Assembly (NCBI GenBank): GCA_963971425.1
Contig: OZ020517.1
Location: 27,050,668-27,114,667, forward strand
Direction of reading: 5' to 3'
From: Bryoerythrophyllum caledonicum
Lineage: Eukaryota > Streptophyta > Bryopsida > Pottiales > Pottiaceae
DNA: 64,000 bases
Shown here: positions 9,789 to 21,404 of the stretch, piece by piece
Position numbering within the stretch: position 1 is the first letter of the stretch
Layout of the letters: each line of letters opens with the position of its first letter
The notes under the pieces: model-generated
Told to the model about the DNA's origin: nothing
What the model saw: the letters and a program-made list of their open reading frames with translations, nothing else
Database searches by the model: none
Program-made: the position numbers and the translations under genes

Positions 9789-12700
9789 CTAGTGTGGTCG
9801 ACTCGATTCGAAATTTGACAGGACATTGAGAGAGGTCGAGCCAAGTAACAGGTTGATGAACTCACCAAATCGAGTCGAGAAATTGGACTTCATTTCCTCC
9901 TTCCTGTGTCCGCCCTTACTGGTGTTGCTACCTGCAATAGTGCAATCTTCATGTTATGATGTGTTGAATGTTGCCGGACCGTGAATATGGCTTGGTTGCT
10001 CATCCCCACTATGATACCCAAACATGGGCCTTGCTCCACTATTCACATGTATGGGGTTTAGAAGAAGAAGCTAGTCACTTAGCATTCACATAAAACTTGC
10101 ATTATGTTGTGCAAAATTCTAACCTTTCCGGTGGCCTTCGCAGGTTTGGATAGACCTGCCACTTTTGTTGGCTTGGGTGTTTGCACGGGCTTCGAAACGC
10201 GCCTAGCCCGTACCGTTGATGCGCCCTGTGTTTCTTCCCCCTACGCACCGTTTTCAGCACTAGCAATGCAACTTGCAAACACATTCACTTATAGACAATG
10301 CGATTCACCATGCATGCAGTACATGAACCACTCTCTTCAAATGCCACTATGCAATCTTCATGTGTAACGACTAGGAGAGGGTTGTGACTGTCAGCGGCAA
10401 TGTCCAAAAAAATGACAACATGTTTAATGTGATGTCCTATTCAGCGTTTGTAACAACATTCACATTTATAAACAACGTCATTGCAAGCGTTACATATAAC
10501 AACGCTACAAGTAGTTGTCTCCCATATCACTGTGTTCACGCATTTGCATAGTTTACCTGCTCGGGCTTCTCGGGGTCAACGACCTTGGGCGTTTCCTTCG
10601 TCACGTTGGTGGCTGTTGCACACACCTTTTGAACTGCCACCTTTGTGCCCTTCTCAAGAGCCGGAGTTTCACCTGCGCCAGGTCGGGTTGCTGGAGATTC
10701 TGGCCCCTTCTCCTCGCCTGCTCCTCCAAGCACGTCCTCTAAGACACCTCCCTCAAGCACCTCCTCCAAGCCACCTCCCTGAAGCACCTCCTCCGAGCCA
10801 CCTCCCTCAAGCACCTCCTCCGAGCCACCTCCCTGAAGCACCTCCTCCTCGCGGACCTGCTCTGAGTCTTCTTCATTGTTGGAGTCCACCGCATCACCCT
10901 CCTCTACCACTTCGGTTGTGCCACGGATGGGCGATGGCATCGTCTGTGGAGTTGTGGTGAGGGCCGTGTCCTCATGCGGAGCATGCACATCGTTGTTGTC
11001 CTCCTTTGCGGCCACCGCAGGTGCCTCATCCTCAAGTGGTGTCGGTCCTCCTTTAGCAAGGAGCAACTTCAGCATGGACTCGAGCCGGCGATGCGATTCA
11101 TCCATCTTCTTGTCCAAGCTTGCAACGCTCCGCTCCATGTCGTCTATCCTCGAGCCCAATTCTTCGACCTCTTTGGCACGATCTGCCGGGCTGCGTTGTT
11201 TCTCCTCTTGCTGCCGCATATACTCTCGTGCCACTTCCTCACTGAGCTCCGATTCGTATGGTTCACGTTTGAGCTGGAGCGTCTGTCACAGGCACGTGTG
11301 TTAAGAATAACATCAAACTTGACATCCTGACGTTATGTTTGACGTCATTTTAACATGTATGTCACCTAAAACGTACTAGTGTAGTGTATGACGTTCTTTT
11401 TAACATGTATGTCAATCTCAGTGTCAACTGTGATGCCAGAAAGAAATCATAAAACATACAATGACAATATGCGTGGAAAACAGTAGATGGATCTCACCAA
11501 CTTGATGAGTGCCGCCTTCTCAATTGCCTTCATTTGGGCTGCCTTAGACCCCTTGCCCTTGGAAATTGCTCTCATGTGCTCAGACTTCTTCTTTGATTCC
11601 TCTGTTTTGCGTAGAGTCACGAGGTGGTTCCATTGGGCATCCTTGACTTCAGCAGGTTTAGGGGCCCCCGCATCGATCAGGTTGTTCAATCTCCAACGCG
11701 CCGTGATCAATACCTTGGTGATAATGGGGCCAAACCATTTTTCATTGATCTTCTTATTACTACCCCGGCACTCCCAATCTGCAAGCATCGATGCAACACT
11801 ATTAGAAACATTGCTTCATTACAACAATGGCCTTAACTCTTGAAATGCACATCAGTAAGAAGGGCCACCTTGGGAGACATTCAAGAACTTCTGCATAAAC
11901 TTAACTTTTGAAATCAAAAATGACACTTAAATTTTAATTTGTGAAGGCAAAGCAAATCAGGTAATCACTTCTTATCCATGCTGAGTTTCATTCAAAAAGT
12001 AGGACGTCGATTATTGGATTTGCTTCATTTGCAACTCTGTTTTCTTAAACGTCAGTGAGTATGTTCAGGCAAGTACACCTTGCTTTCTTTCGACCATACC
12101 TGCTGTTTTCGTGGACGTTCTAAAAAATGTGTCCATGTCACGAATGACGTTCTACAAAACGTGTCTATGATGGGGATGACGTTCTAAAAAACGTGTCTAG
12201 ACAAAAAATTGAAGGTGAGACAAAAAAAAGCCATACCTGCATAGAGACGCTTGAAAAATCGTGCCTTGTCGTTCGGCGGCTGCGCTTCCCAGCTGGCGGT
12301 CACTTCCAAGTCCTTCGCAAACAACTTCACGTCATCTTCCAAACAATTCTTCATTCTCTCGTATGGAAAGCCATGCGCATCCACGGACACTGGTTTCTTC
12401 ATTGCATCGTCCCCCACTTGCTGAAACCTGTTTGCACCCTCTTCTTCTTCGGAGCTATCATCATCTGACAGCGTTTCATATCCACCACGGCTGTACTCAT
12501 ACCACAAAATCAAACAATGCAAATCATACCACCAAATCAATATAAACAATGCAAACCAAGGAGAACAATTCAAACAATGCAAAATGAGCTATCAATTGAC
12601 ATTAAGATGGTTTGCACATCTGAATGAAATAATATTCACAAGAAGAAGCAGATGTAAAATTCAGTGTGGAGTTTTTGACTCAATACACCTGTTAACTTGA

Positions 12701-14980
12701 AAGTTCTTATATATTCATTGAGAGAATGTCTAATCTCGATACAATAGTGGCCTTAACTCTTGAAATGCACATCAGTAATAAGGGCCACCTTGGGAGACAT
12801 TCAAGAACTTCTACATAAACTTAACTTTTGAAATCAGAAATGACACTTAAATTTTAATTTGTGAAGACAAAGAAAATCACGTAATCTCACTTCTTATCCA
12901 TGCTGAGTTTCATTCAAAAAGTAGGACGTGAATTATTGGATTTGCTTCATTTGCAACTCTGTTTTCTTAAATGTTAGTGAGTATGTTCCTATATAGTACA
13001 CCTTGCTTTCTTTCGACCATACCTGCTGTTGTCGTGGACGTTCAAAACAACGTGTCCATGTCGCAAATGAAGTTCTAAAGAACGTGAGATATGACAAGAC
13101 CAGAAAGAAAAAAACACTTCTCATGATTTATGAAACTTACTTTCCTGTGAACTGTACCGGGCAAGGGCATGGGACAACAGCATGGCTCCTTGGTAGCAAC
13201 TACATCGGTCTGCATAACAAAATCCTGCCGAAGTTTTTCGCATGTATTGAGCATACCGGGTGTTTCTAGAACGAACTTTCGACCATACCTGCTGTTTTCA
13301 TGGACGTTCTGAAAAACGTTGTGACTAGAAAGAGAGCTGGATCTCGAAAGCGCCCTCTAGGTCATCACTTATCCCCTTCAATGCATATTTATCAGTGTAA
13401 ACGCATGACTTAAATTAGTGTAATTTGATAACCTTGTGCATTTACGACCAGTACATTGGTTGTTTCTGGAACGAACTTTCGACCATACCTGCTGTTTTTG
13501 TGGACGTTCTGAAAAATGTGTCCATGTCGCGAATGACGTCCTACAAAACGTGTCTATGACGGAGCTGACGTTCTAAAAACGTGTCTAGACAAAAAATTGA
13601 AAAGCATGGGTTCATTGAAGAAGATACAAACGTACCGGACTGCCTCCTTCTTCCACTTCAGTGGCCGCTGAGAAGGCAACCCCTTGTGCTTCTTCTGTGG
13701 CGGTGCTTTGGCTTTCGAGCTGCTGCCCCCCCGCAGATCTTTGCTATTCTTGCAACGTCGCTCCTGGAGCACCTCGACCTCCTCCTCCGCGCTGGCTTCT
13801 TCTTGGTCATCGCTGCTCACATGCTCCCACTCTGCAAGCAATAGTGGCGACGGTTGTCGCTTCTTGTTGCTGGTGTTCTTCTTGTTGCTGGTGTTCCTCG
13901 TCATCCTCGCGCGTATAGAAGGCCAGCTCGCAAATTCTTCACCTCTCTCCTGCACCGATCACCCACAACAAACACAAACTTATCAGAGGTTTGATCCGGG
14001 CCCGACTACACACCCTCCTTTAAGCAGCATCACACAAGCAGAACCCTGATCACGAGCCGAAGGTTAGAAGCGACATCACGAGCCGAAAGTCACAAGCGAC
14101 ATCACGAGACGAACCACCGATCATAGAACTGCCGCACTCTCGAAACCCTGCAACACAAGCAACCACGATACACAAGCAGCCAAGCAGTAGAAACAAGCAT
14201 CTAACACTTGTCGCATGCAGGCCAGGGTCGCATGCAATCTCGTGACAGTCATGCGCCGCCAAAAAAAGGGACCCTGTTTCAACAAACATCAAGCATCTCC
14301 GGAAGCATGAGCACCGGGTTCAAAAGCTAAGAAACCACCGCACTACGGATGAGGTTTGGAAGGTACGGCACCTTCTGGACGTCGCAAAACACACACAATT
14401 CACAAAATTCGCAGCCTGAGAGATGCGCAGCAGAGAGGTGTCACGAAAAACGAGAAGGCGGCCGAGTGGTGCACGAAGCAATAAAGACAGCGCATCGCGT
14501 GGGGTTGCGTGTATCCTATGACTGTGCCGTGACCTATGGCCATGCGATGCGAGCCCTAGCGAGCCTTGGCTACCAAATTTCAAGCCTTGCGCAGAGAATT
14601 TGCTGCAGCAATCGTGCTCTTGCATGGACTAGAATGGAACAATTCAGAAACGAAAGAGAGATTAGAGCTCAAAGAGAAGATTAGACCTTCGCGGGAGGTT
14701 GGATTTCGGGAGCTGCTACTGCCGCCGCTTCGGGAGGAGGCAAACTTGCGGCACCTGGTTTCTGAACGCGATTGCTCCGTCGTACCTCCCTTTGCGCCGT
14801 GCTCTCCGACATATGCTTCATCCTTGCCATACGTGCAGTGGCAGCCACTTGCTTCACAAAATTGTTGAAAATCTTTACTGCTGCGTGTGTGACTCCAAGG
14901 TCGTGCGGCTGAGCTTGTGGTACACTCTCACTCACAGCTAAAATCCTAGCGTGGTTCTGGAATGGTGCATTTACTTCCAT
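9789..14980 (-). CDS. CACTA accessory protein, Transposase_24 (Ptta)-like
   Basis: Six exons join with matching phases and no internal stop: 14,980-14,687; 13,949-13,636; 12,490-12,237; 11,778-11,498; 11,282-10,557; 10,225-10,124, all with GT-AG borders. They encode about 657 residues. Exon 1 has RRSNRVQK. Exon 2 is basic/acidic (SKAKAPPQKKHK). Exon 3 has ANRFQQVGDDAMKKPVSVDA. Exon 4 carries the Transposase_24-like core (WFGPIITKVLITARWRLNNL, WNHLVTLRKTEESKKKSEHM, KGKGSKA). Exon 5 is a coiled coil (EELGSRIDDMERSVASLDKK) followed by nine-residue EEVLQGGGS-type repeats. A likely last exon near 9,935-9,789 (STRFGEFINLLLGSTSLNVL, TAG at 9,791-9,789) does not join in phase. Known family members accompany tnp2 in plant CACTA elements and are thought to bind DNA; that role here is inference. 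Confidence 0.7.
11823..13610. repeat. Duplicated intron blocks in the CACTA-1 gene
   Basis: The block 11,823-12,066 (TTAACTCTTGAAATGCACAT ... GGATTTGCTTCATTTGCAAC) recurs at 12,747-12,988. The adjoining TTTCGACCATACCTGCTGTT-GGACGTTCT block at 12,088-12,215 recurs near 13,010, 13,277 and 13,477. The blocks sit in introns beside exons 2 and 3, so intron-plus-border segments were duplicated while the exons stayed distinct. Confidence 0.75.
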
Positions 14981-16009
14981 TTCCCTCTTTAATGAATCAT
15001 AGTCACTTAGGGTTTCAGAGAACCACTCTCATAACCTGAGGTGGGGTAGGCTTCGCAAGTCACTGTATAGCACTTCATGTATCCACCTGTGGACTATAGT
15101 AGACTCGTGGAATATTCAGACGCACAATTCCATCATGCATGCTGTCCAGGACGTCATACGGGACATCTGTGGAAACATTATAGCGTTGTGGCTAAGGCAT
15201 GTATGTTACGGACGATGTAACGTTTGACGTTCGTGACATGCTATTGGGAACTGTGAGGCTGGTCTAGTGTCGTGGTTTGCAAAAATGTTCTGGCATGTTT
15301 TTTTTGTGGTACTAACATAATTATGTTATATACTAATGTTCCATTTATATGAATTTGATAATCCATGATTCATGGCTGAAAAATGGGACTTCCAAGAACC
15401 AAAAATGGGATATAGATCATAGAAAATGAAAAATGGGACTTCCAAAAACCAAAAATGGGATATAGATCATAGAAAATGGTCCACGACATACCATATCCTG
15501 AAAGGGTATACATAATTCCATGTCATGAATTAAATGTGTCCTAAATTGATTGTTGATGCATGTGTTCTTCATTTTGTTTTTCTACTTGTTTTGTGTATGT
15601 GAGGAATCCGTAATTCGAATTTATTGTGATGTGCTGTCATTTATGAGGACAAGGTGCTATGATGTTGTATGACAAAGGTGATGACCATATCCAAGATATG
15701 TCACTTCAACATCTGCATTGATTTGTCAAATGAGTGATTGTACCCAAAGTTATGATGGATTAACGGATTTCTCACTGTGATATCCATATTTGAATTTAGT
15801 CTATGTGAACTTAGTCTATGAGGACTTCAGAAACAAAATTTAGTCTATGTGAAATGCATTTGTTGAACTTAATTAGTCTATGGATGTGAATTAACGTTCA
15901 AATGTGCACTGTGAACTTAGTCTGAACGGAGTGCATGTTGTAAATGTAGTTTATGTGAACTGTATATTGTACACTTAGTGTATGTGGACTGAATTTTGTG
16001 AACTGAATC
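14981..16009. other. Non-coding right part of CACTA element 1
   Basis: No gene seen. It holds a 49-bp tandem duplication at about 15,381-15,478 (AAATGGGACTTCCAA ... TAGATCATAGAAAATG). Imperfect repeats of GAACTTAGTCTATGTG lie between 15,790 and 15,980. Confidence 0.6.
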
Positions 16010-16034
16010 TTGTGCGCTCGGACTAAACACATGC

Positions 16035-16300
16035 ATCTCATGTATGACCAACAGATGCGACCCCCGTGTTTCAAAAGCGAGAACTTATGTTCTTGCCCAT
16101 GCAAAGATTGTTGCATTCAGAGGTGGGGTAGCATCAAACATCCCTGTGTTTGTCTTCTGAAGGTGAAGCGTACTTTAGGATTGGATTTTGCGGTGCGAGT
16201 ACAACGTTTACGTTGTAAGTGCCGGTGGATGAAATATCGAGTCCTTCCAAGCTGGATGTGCAGGTGTTGACGGAAAGACAGGTAATTCTTCGTCGGTTTC
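16035..16300 (+). pseudogene. Possible transposase-associated (CxC) fragment
   Basis: The plus-strand frame contains LCSCPCKDCCIQRWGSIKHP. Its CPCKDC core matches CPCKDCHGG at 18.29 kb and CPCRNCMGG in exon 1 of the CACTA-2 transposase. Plant tnp2 proteins carry a cysteine-rich transposase-associated region at the N-terminus with this look. The rest of the frame is degenerate and no start is convincing. Confidence 0.35.
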
Positions 16301-16687
16301 TATGCCACGTGGGAGTTATATGCATGCAATGTCACATAGAATGTTAGCCTAGATGTCGATGGAGATGGCGCACAGTTTAGAGAGACAATTCAGTGAACGT
16401 TGTTGCAGACAGCTCCACAGTCTGCATAACGACGAGGACTACGTACCCCATGGTGTCTGAGAAACGTGCCACACTTTCAGACTCGCTTAGGAGTATGGCA
16501 GTTTAGCTACTACGTAGATTAAAAGTCGGCATTTTCAATAAGGAATAGCATGGGCCCAAAATCTCAGAATTGCCGCATCTTGTTTGTATTGCAATGATGA
16601 GAGCTAGGATCCTATATATGTGTGGAACTCGTTTATATACAAATGTGTTTGTATTTTTGACCTCGTGTCTCACACCAAAAAAATGTT

Positions 16688-16860
16688 GTTACAAAGAAAC
16701 CCACGTTTTTCATGACAGATTTTTGTGACATTCTGATGTTTTTTTGTTAACCACAACATAAAATGTAACATCAAGATGTAACATTTGATGTTATTATAAA
16801 TATAAAAACATGTGAACGTCACAACAACTCTGACATAAAAAACGCAGGTTTCTTCTAGTA
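16688..16860. mobile_element. 173-bp CACTA-like MITE (alternative reading)
   Basis: The left arm contains AAGAAACCCACGTTTTTCAT and the right arm, reverse-complemented, AAGAAACCTGCGTTTTTTAT. About 30 bp at each end therefore form an inverted repeat around an AT-rich centre with ATGTAACATC repeats. The same arm opens CACTA element 1 at 8,250, so this could be a short derivative of it, or the arm at 16,688 could be a subterminal copy. Confidence 0.45.
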
Positions 16861-18133
16861 TAAATTTTACTGCTACAAAGTAGAAATTTGATTCACATTA
16901 CTAGTTCACAACAGTGACTTCGCATTCCTATTTTTGCGCAGGTGACTCTTGTCTAGACGTGGTGCCCGTTGGATGTGAAACTTGAGTCCAATATTGAACG
17001 GCGGACGTATTACCTACATCGGAGTCTGAGTGATTGCCAGGTGCAAGCTCAAACTTTTGCTGCCAAATTTCTTCTGAGCACACTATGACTGCAGATGCCA
17101 ATAGTACTCCTGAGCTAACATACTCCTTATATCGGTTGCTTGGTGCAAAGATAGTAATAGGGAAGAAATACGGTAGACCGGGTACAAGTTTGGCACAATT
17201 TGTAGCACAAAAATATACTCGTTTCCAGTTTTATTTTATTTTTTTGAAATTGGCTCTATTTTGAGCTTCCCAACCCATTTTTGTTCATAATCTCAGTAGC
17301 CCACTTAGATATTGAAGCTATCAATCATATTTTCAAGTTAAATAAGCCAAAAAAATGATATTTCTATTTTTATTTGATTGTAAAATGGTTCTAACATTTT
17401 GTTTCTTCTCTCAATAGCATGCTTGATTCTATATACTTTTACAAAAGAATATTTTTTGGCTATATATGTTCTTTCACGTACGTCATTTTTGAAGAACAAT
17501 TCAACCTTTTACTTGTAAAACAAAGTTTATATTTGAAAGTCTTCAACCTGTGACAAGTGTATCAAAGTATATAAAAATACTTACCATTTTCATTAAAAGT
17601 ACAATTTATTGTTGAATATTAGACAACATCAAAAATGTACATTCCTACCACGATAATTATTATTTCTATGACCCAAATGAACTCAATTCATTTATTTGCA
17701 TATCATTGAAAACAAAAGTCCACTGAAATTATACATTGTGACTACATTTTTGTACTCGTGTAGTGGACTTTGATCCCATAGTACTGAATAGTCATGGGAC
17801 ATAGAAATTGGGGACGTTGTTCCACTTCCACTTTTGTATGCAATTAAATGACTCAATTTCTGTCAACGATGGATGTATCTGTGGCCATGTAAATGTCATT
17901 GTATTAGAGAGAACATCACGCATCATGTATTCCATTATGTATAACGTTTGCAACGACGTTATCAAAAACATGGGTGAATTATCGTTCAGTACTTATGCGT
18001 TCCGACATGCCATCCTAAGTATGACTTTTGTTGTTGTGTCATGTATTCCAGACATGCGATGCCATACTTACAATTGAGATGTGTTTTTCTGCAATGTAGT
18101 TGACAATATTGACCTGGCAACAAACTTGGTGGA
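16861..18133. other. AT-rich intergenic DNA
   Basis: I see no gene, repeat array or clear element border here. Short open frames at 17,034 and 17,808 are AT-rich and carry no recognisable motif. Confidence 0.5.
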
Positions 18134-18660
18134 ATGAATGAGAATTTGCGTAGTCGCGTTGCGACCATCAGAATCAATAGCGACGGCCGTACATTGCGTC
18201 ATATCCCACTTGGTGACCTAATCCTACAAACGGAGCTGCGAGTGGCAACAGGGCAAAATATACTTGCATATCCATGCCCGTGCAAGGACTGTCATGGGGG
18301 TCGTCGCAAACGGATACATGTCATCAGAACTCACCATATGTCGGTGGGTAGGGACCCCTTTCTGACCAGGTCCATGATTGGTGGCGATCCAATCGACGGA
18401 TATCCACCCCATGGTGTCTGGGTTGAGGACATTGCATTTGACAATGACATCGTTGATGTGGATCCTGTCCTTGTCAATAATGACGTTGTTGGCAATGACA
18501 TTGTCGCGGATGACGTTGTCGGCAATGCTGTTGATGACGCTGATGGCAAAGATGTGGTTGATGGTGCTGGCACCTCACTCGACGAGCATCACGACGTGCA
18601 CAGCAGGTGATGGAGGCCTTTGACCGCGGAGATGCATTGCATAGGGCGTCTATTGACGAG
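18134..18660 (+). pseudogene. 5' fragment of a CACTA transposase gene
   Basis: ATG at 18,134 opens a frame with GDLILQTELRVATGQNILAY, then CPCKDCHGGRRKRIHVIRTH and MSVGRDPFLT. This parallels exon 1 of the CACTA-2 transposase (CPCRNCMGGRCISRATIRKH, TIGRDPQFT). A repetitive Asp/Val-rich tail (DVVGNDIVADDVVGNAVDDA) follows. After a frame change near 18,590 the frame reads QQVMEAFDRGDALHRASIDE up to the inverted-repeat element at 18,661. The core transposase domain is absent, so this is a remnant of a third CACTA copy. Confidence 0.55.
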
Positions 18661-18808
18661 AGGGTTGTCTACATAGACGGACAGGGGCCCAAAGACAGCG
18701 GACGGACGGACAGTAGGACGGACGGACAGGACGGACAGCACTTTTTGGCGGACAGTTGCGTGTAAAAAAAAATTACGAACCCTAAATCAAATTTTCAACT
18801 TACCCCCT
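18661..18808 (+). repeat. Left terminal inverted repeat (148 bp)
   Basis: Reverse complement of 19,413-19,560. The inner edge of the right copy coincides with the end of the N gap, so the arms may be longer than 148 bp. Confidence 0.85.
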
Positions 18809-18859
18809 GGTAAAACACGTGTGCACGACACGTCAGACGGCTTTCCACGTCACATCAAG

Positions 18860-19212
18860 GGGCGGGCGCGTGCCTTCGGACCGCGCGCGCAGCATTTGGG
18901 GCCGGGCGCGTACCAATCTGGACCGGGCGCGTTCATGAAGGGCCGGGCGCGTTCCAATTAGGGCCGGGCGCGTACGATTTAAGACCGGGCGCGTACCCCT
19001 AAGGGCCGGGCGCGTGCATAGCAGGGCCGGGCGCGTAGCACTCAGGGCCGGGCGCGTACCGTCAAGGTCGGGCGCGTACCGTTAGGGGCCGGGCGCGCAG
19101 CGTCACGGGCCTGGCGCGTACCATTGTGGGTCGCGCGCGCACCTGCCTATCGGGCGCGCGCGGTTAGGGGCCGGGCGCGCGCGGTCGAACACTGCGTTTG
19201 CCCCTCAAAAGG
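18860..19212. repeat. GC-rich minisatellite, array 3
   Basis: About 15 units of GGGCCGGGCGCGTAC are separated by variable 5-8-bp spacers, giving a ~20-bp period. The reverse complement, GTACGCGCCCGGCCC, is the core of array 1. The array runs into the assembly gap, so its true length is unknown. Confidence 0.9.
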
Positions 19213-19412
19213 NNNNNNNNNNNNNNNNNNNNNNNNNNNNNNNNNNNNNNNNNNNNNNNNNNNNNNNNNNNNNNNNNNNNNNNNNNNNNNNNNNNNNNNN
19301 NNNNNNNNNNNNNNNNNNNNNNNNNNNNNNNNNNNNNNNNNNNNNNNNNNNNNNNNNNNNNNNNNNNNNNNNNNNNNNNNNNNNNNNNNNNNNNNNNNNN
19401 NNNNNNNNNNNN
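19213..19412. other. Assembly gap of 200 N
   Basis: A round-number gap inside a GC-rich array bounded by near-perfect inverted repeats. The real length is unknown. Confidence 0.98.
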
Positions 19413-19560
19413 AGGGGGTAAGTTGAAAATTTGATTTAGGGTTCGTAATTTTTTTTTACACGCAACTGTCCGCCAAAAAGTGTTGTCCGTCCTGTCCGTC
19501 CGTCCTACTGTCCGTCCGTCCGCTGTCTTTGGGCCCCTGTCCGTCTATGTAGACAACCCT
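19413..19560 (-). repeat. Right terminal inverted repeat (148 bp)
   Basis: Reverse complement of 18,661-18,808 with one mismatch. It ends AGACAACCCT and is followed by GGGGAGTGC, which does not repeat the left flank ATTGACGAG. Confidence 0.85.
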
Positions 19561-19583
19561 GGGGAGTGCTTGTATTTGCGTGA

Positions 19584-19936
19584 ATGGAGTTCCTCGATCT
19601 CAATCTTCCCATCCAGGACAGGCCAAATGGGAATTCTGGCGCGATAGTGCCACCAACCGTTGCCGATAACGGGCAACAGGCAGGAAATGGAGGCGTCAAG
19701 GGAGAAAGAAATCGCCTCGCATGCGTGAGAAGGGGGTGGAGGACCTTGATGCTGCGTTTCGGGAAGGCCCGCATGCAGACTACCTGAAGAAACACGGTCA
19801 CAAGGTTCTTCGGATGCGCGATTCATTACAGAACCCTCCTCCAGGAATTTTGACATGGAAATGTCTTAGGTGGAATATGGAGTCCGAGAATGATACGAGG
19901 TTTGTAGAGGATCCGCAATCATCTAAGAGGAAGTAG
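19584..19936 (+). pseudogene. Unrecognised coding remnant
   Basis: ATG at 19,584 opens MEFLDLNLPIQDRPNG and stays open to about 19,715. The neighbouring frame then carries MREKGVEDLDAAFREGPHAD, YLKKHGHKVLRMRDSLQNPP and GILTWKCLRWNMESEND to a stop at 19,936. The two parts read as one protein broken by a small indel. It lies between the long-TIR element and CACTA element 2. I do not recognise the family. Confidence 0.4.
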
Positions 19937-19989
19937 TCCAAGCTTATCGCCTACCACTACAAGAAAACCAGCCCAATGTGACTAGATGT

Positions 19990-21404
19990 GACTAAGCGCA
20001 TATGACTGCGTAGTCACCTCAGTCATTGGTTTGGTCTAAAATCAGTCCTAAGAGGGTCCAGTCGGGTAGAAGCACACTAAGGTGGGTGCACTTTCGGACA
20101 ACCTATTGTACCAAAAAAGTGGTAAAAGTCAACCCTTCTTTGGGATCCAATTTGCCTTGTGTACATTGAGTATAAACATGAATATTTTTAGCATTCCTAA
20201 AGCGTGGCAGGTGGTGTGACACACACGGCTTTAGGAGCCTCGAAAGTCGCGCGAATTATAGTTTTTGGAGGCGTTTAAGAGGTTTAATTTGTACTATATT
20301 TGTACCTTTGCGGGAGTGGAAGGTGTTTCAGTTTGCCACCTTTTACTCATATTACTTGAAAATCAGTTTGCTACCCACATGGGGATCCCCTTAAAACGAC
20401 TGGATACTGAAAAAAAAACGAAGTTTGGATCATTTTTTAGTATATTTTGCCCAAAAATAATTTTAGCACTTTGACCGTAAAAATCACAATGAGCGACTAA
20501 AAATTATCACAACTTTTAATGTGCATTTGAAGGCTTTAAACATGTTCTTCCATTATCTAAGTGTGAATTTGTACTATCTTTTGTCAAACAACATGATATT
20601 CGTACTTTTGTTTTTTTATCCAGACTATGACGTACTTTCTGAAAGTTAAAAAAGTACATATATTTATGTGTTCTCAATGTTTTTTGGAGTAAAGCACAAT
20701 AGTTTTATAATATTCATTAGTATTGCTAACATCATTGCCAAAAACATTAGTACTTTTGCATTGGAAGCACTACTAGTCCGGCCATTGAAGTTTGGGACCC
20801 TCTGAAAAAACTGCTCGTGGTGTACTAAGTGCTCCACCCTAACTTGCTTCCACCCAGTCATGCACTAGTCATATATGTAGTCATATTTTTGAGGACTTGG
20901 GTGGGAACGGCTACGGGAACGGGACATATGTTCTCCTGCCCGGTTCCCAGAGTCATGCTCTGAGTGCTTACTATGTGTAGTCATAGTAATGTAGTTATAT
21001 GGTAAGGGTAATTGGTTTATGTATGACTTATTGTAGTAAGAGAGTTGGTTTGGGTGACTACACGCAGTCATGTAGTAAATAACCTGACTAGTAGTAGTCA
21101 TATATGTCAATCAGATGATTTTGAAGTCCTCTACTCGTTGGCTCAATAGGTGAGTGCTGTGAAATTGGAGTAGGTCCATAATCTCCACTTACATAATAAC
21201 TTCCCTGTTCAACACTACTATGTTTGCGCGCCAACATTCTAGGATGTCATTTTAGGGCACCATTCTAGAAACACTTTTAAATACACCTTCAAAAATTAGT
21301 AACTAATTTGCAAGAGAGTCCAAAAATCATGATTCCACTTGCTCTATCTTCCTACTTGCTCTATCTTCCCACTTGCTTTCCAGATGCACGAAATTGCCTT
21401 GTAG
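19990..21404. other. Left non-coding part of CACTA element 2
   Basis: No gene. AT-rich DNA with dispersed GTCATA/TATGACTA motifs (19,975-20,040, 20,860-20,900, 20,970-21,120), typical of subterminal DNA. Confidence 0.5.

Larger units (their letters stand above)
8250..16860 (-). mobile_element. CACTA (En/Spm) element 1
   Basis: The left end reads CACTATAAGAAACCCGTGTT. The right end, reverse-complemented, reads TACTAGAAGAAACCTGCGTT; about 24 of the first 30 bases agree. The flanking triplets are AAA and TAA, so a 3-bp target duplication is not exact. Inside are TGACGTGGC-rich subterminal DNA at the left, a multi-exon minus-strand accessory gene, and many GACGTTCTAAAAAACGTGTC-type motifs. No tnp2-type transposase was found except a possible fragment near 16.1 kb, so the element would depend on another for mobility. 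The right end may instead belong to a small MITE (16,688-16,860), so the right boundary is uncertain. Confidence 0.55.
18661..19560. mobile_element. Long-TIR element carrying GC-rich minisatellite 3
   Basis: Positions 18,661-18,808 and 19,413-19,560 are reverse complements over 148 bp, with one mismatch noticed (CAGCAC against CAACAC). Each arm starts AGGGTTGTCTACATAGACGG and contains tandem GGACGGACGGACAG repeats and an A9 run. The interior holds minisatellite array 3 and a gap of exactly 200 N. Long arms suggest a Mutator-like or fold-back element, but no 8-11-bp target duplication is visible. It sits between a CACTA transposase fragment and another coding remnant. Confidence 0.75.

Noticed and set aside
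18860-19212. CRISPR-like array (conserved core with variable spacers)
   Set aside because: The context is a plant nuclear genome, spacers are only 5-8 bp and the core is GC-rich; it is a minisatellite.
19124-19434. ORFs running through the N gap
   Set aside because: They are made of unknown bases and carry no information.
18652-19569. Target-site duplication of the long-TIR element
   Set aside because: ATTGACGAG on the left and GGGGAGTGC on the right do not match at 3, 8 or 9 bp.
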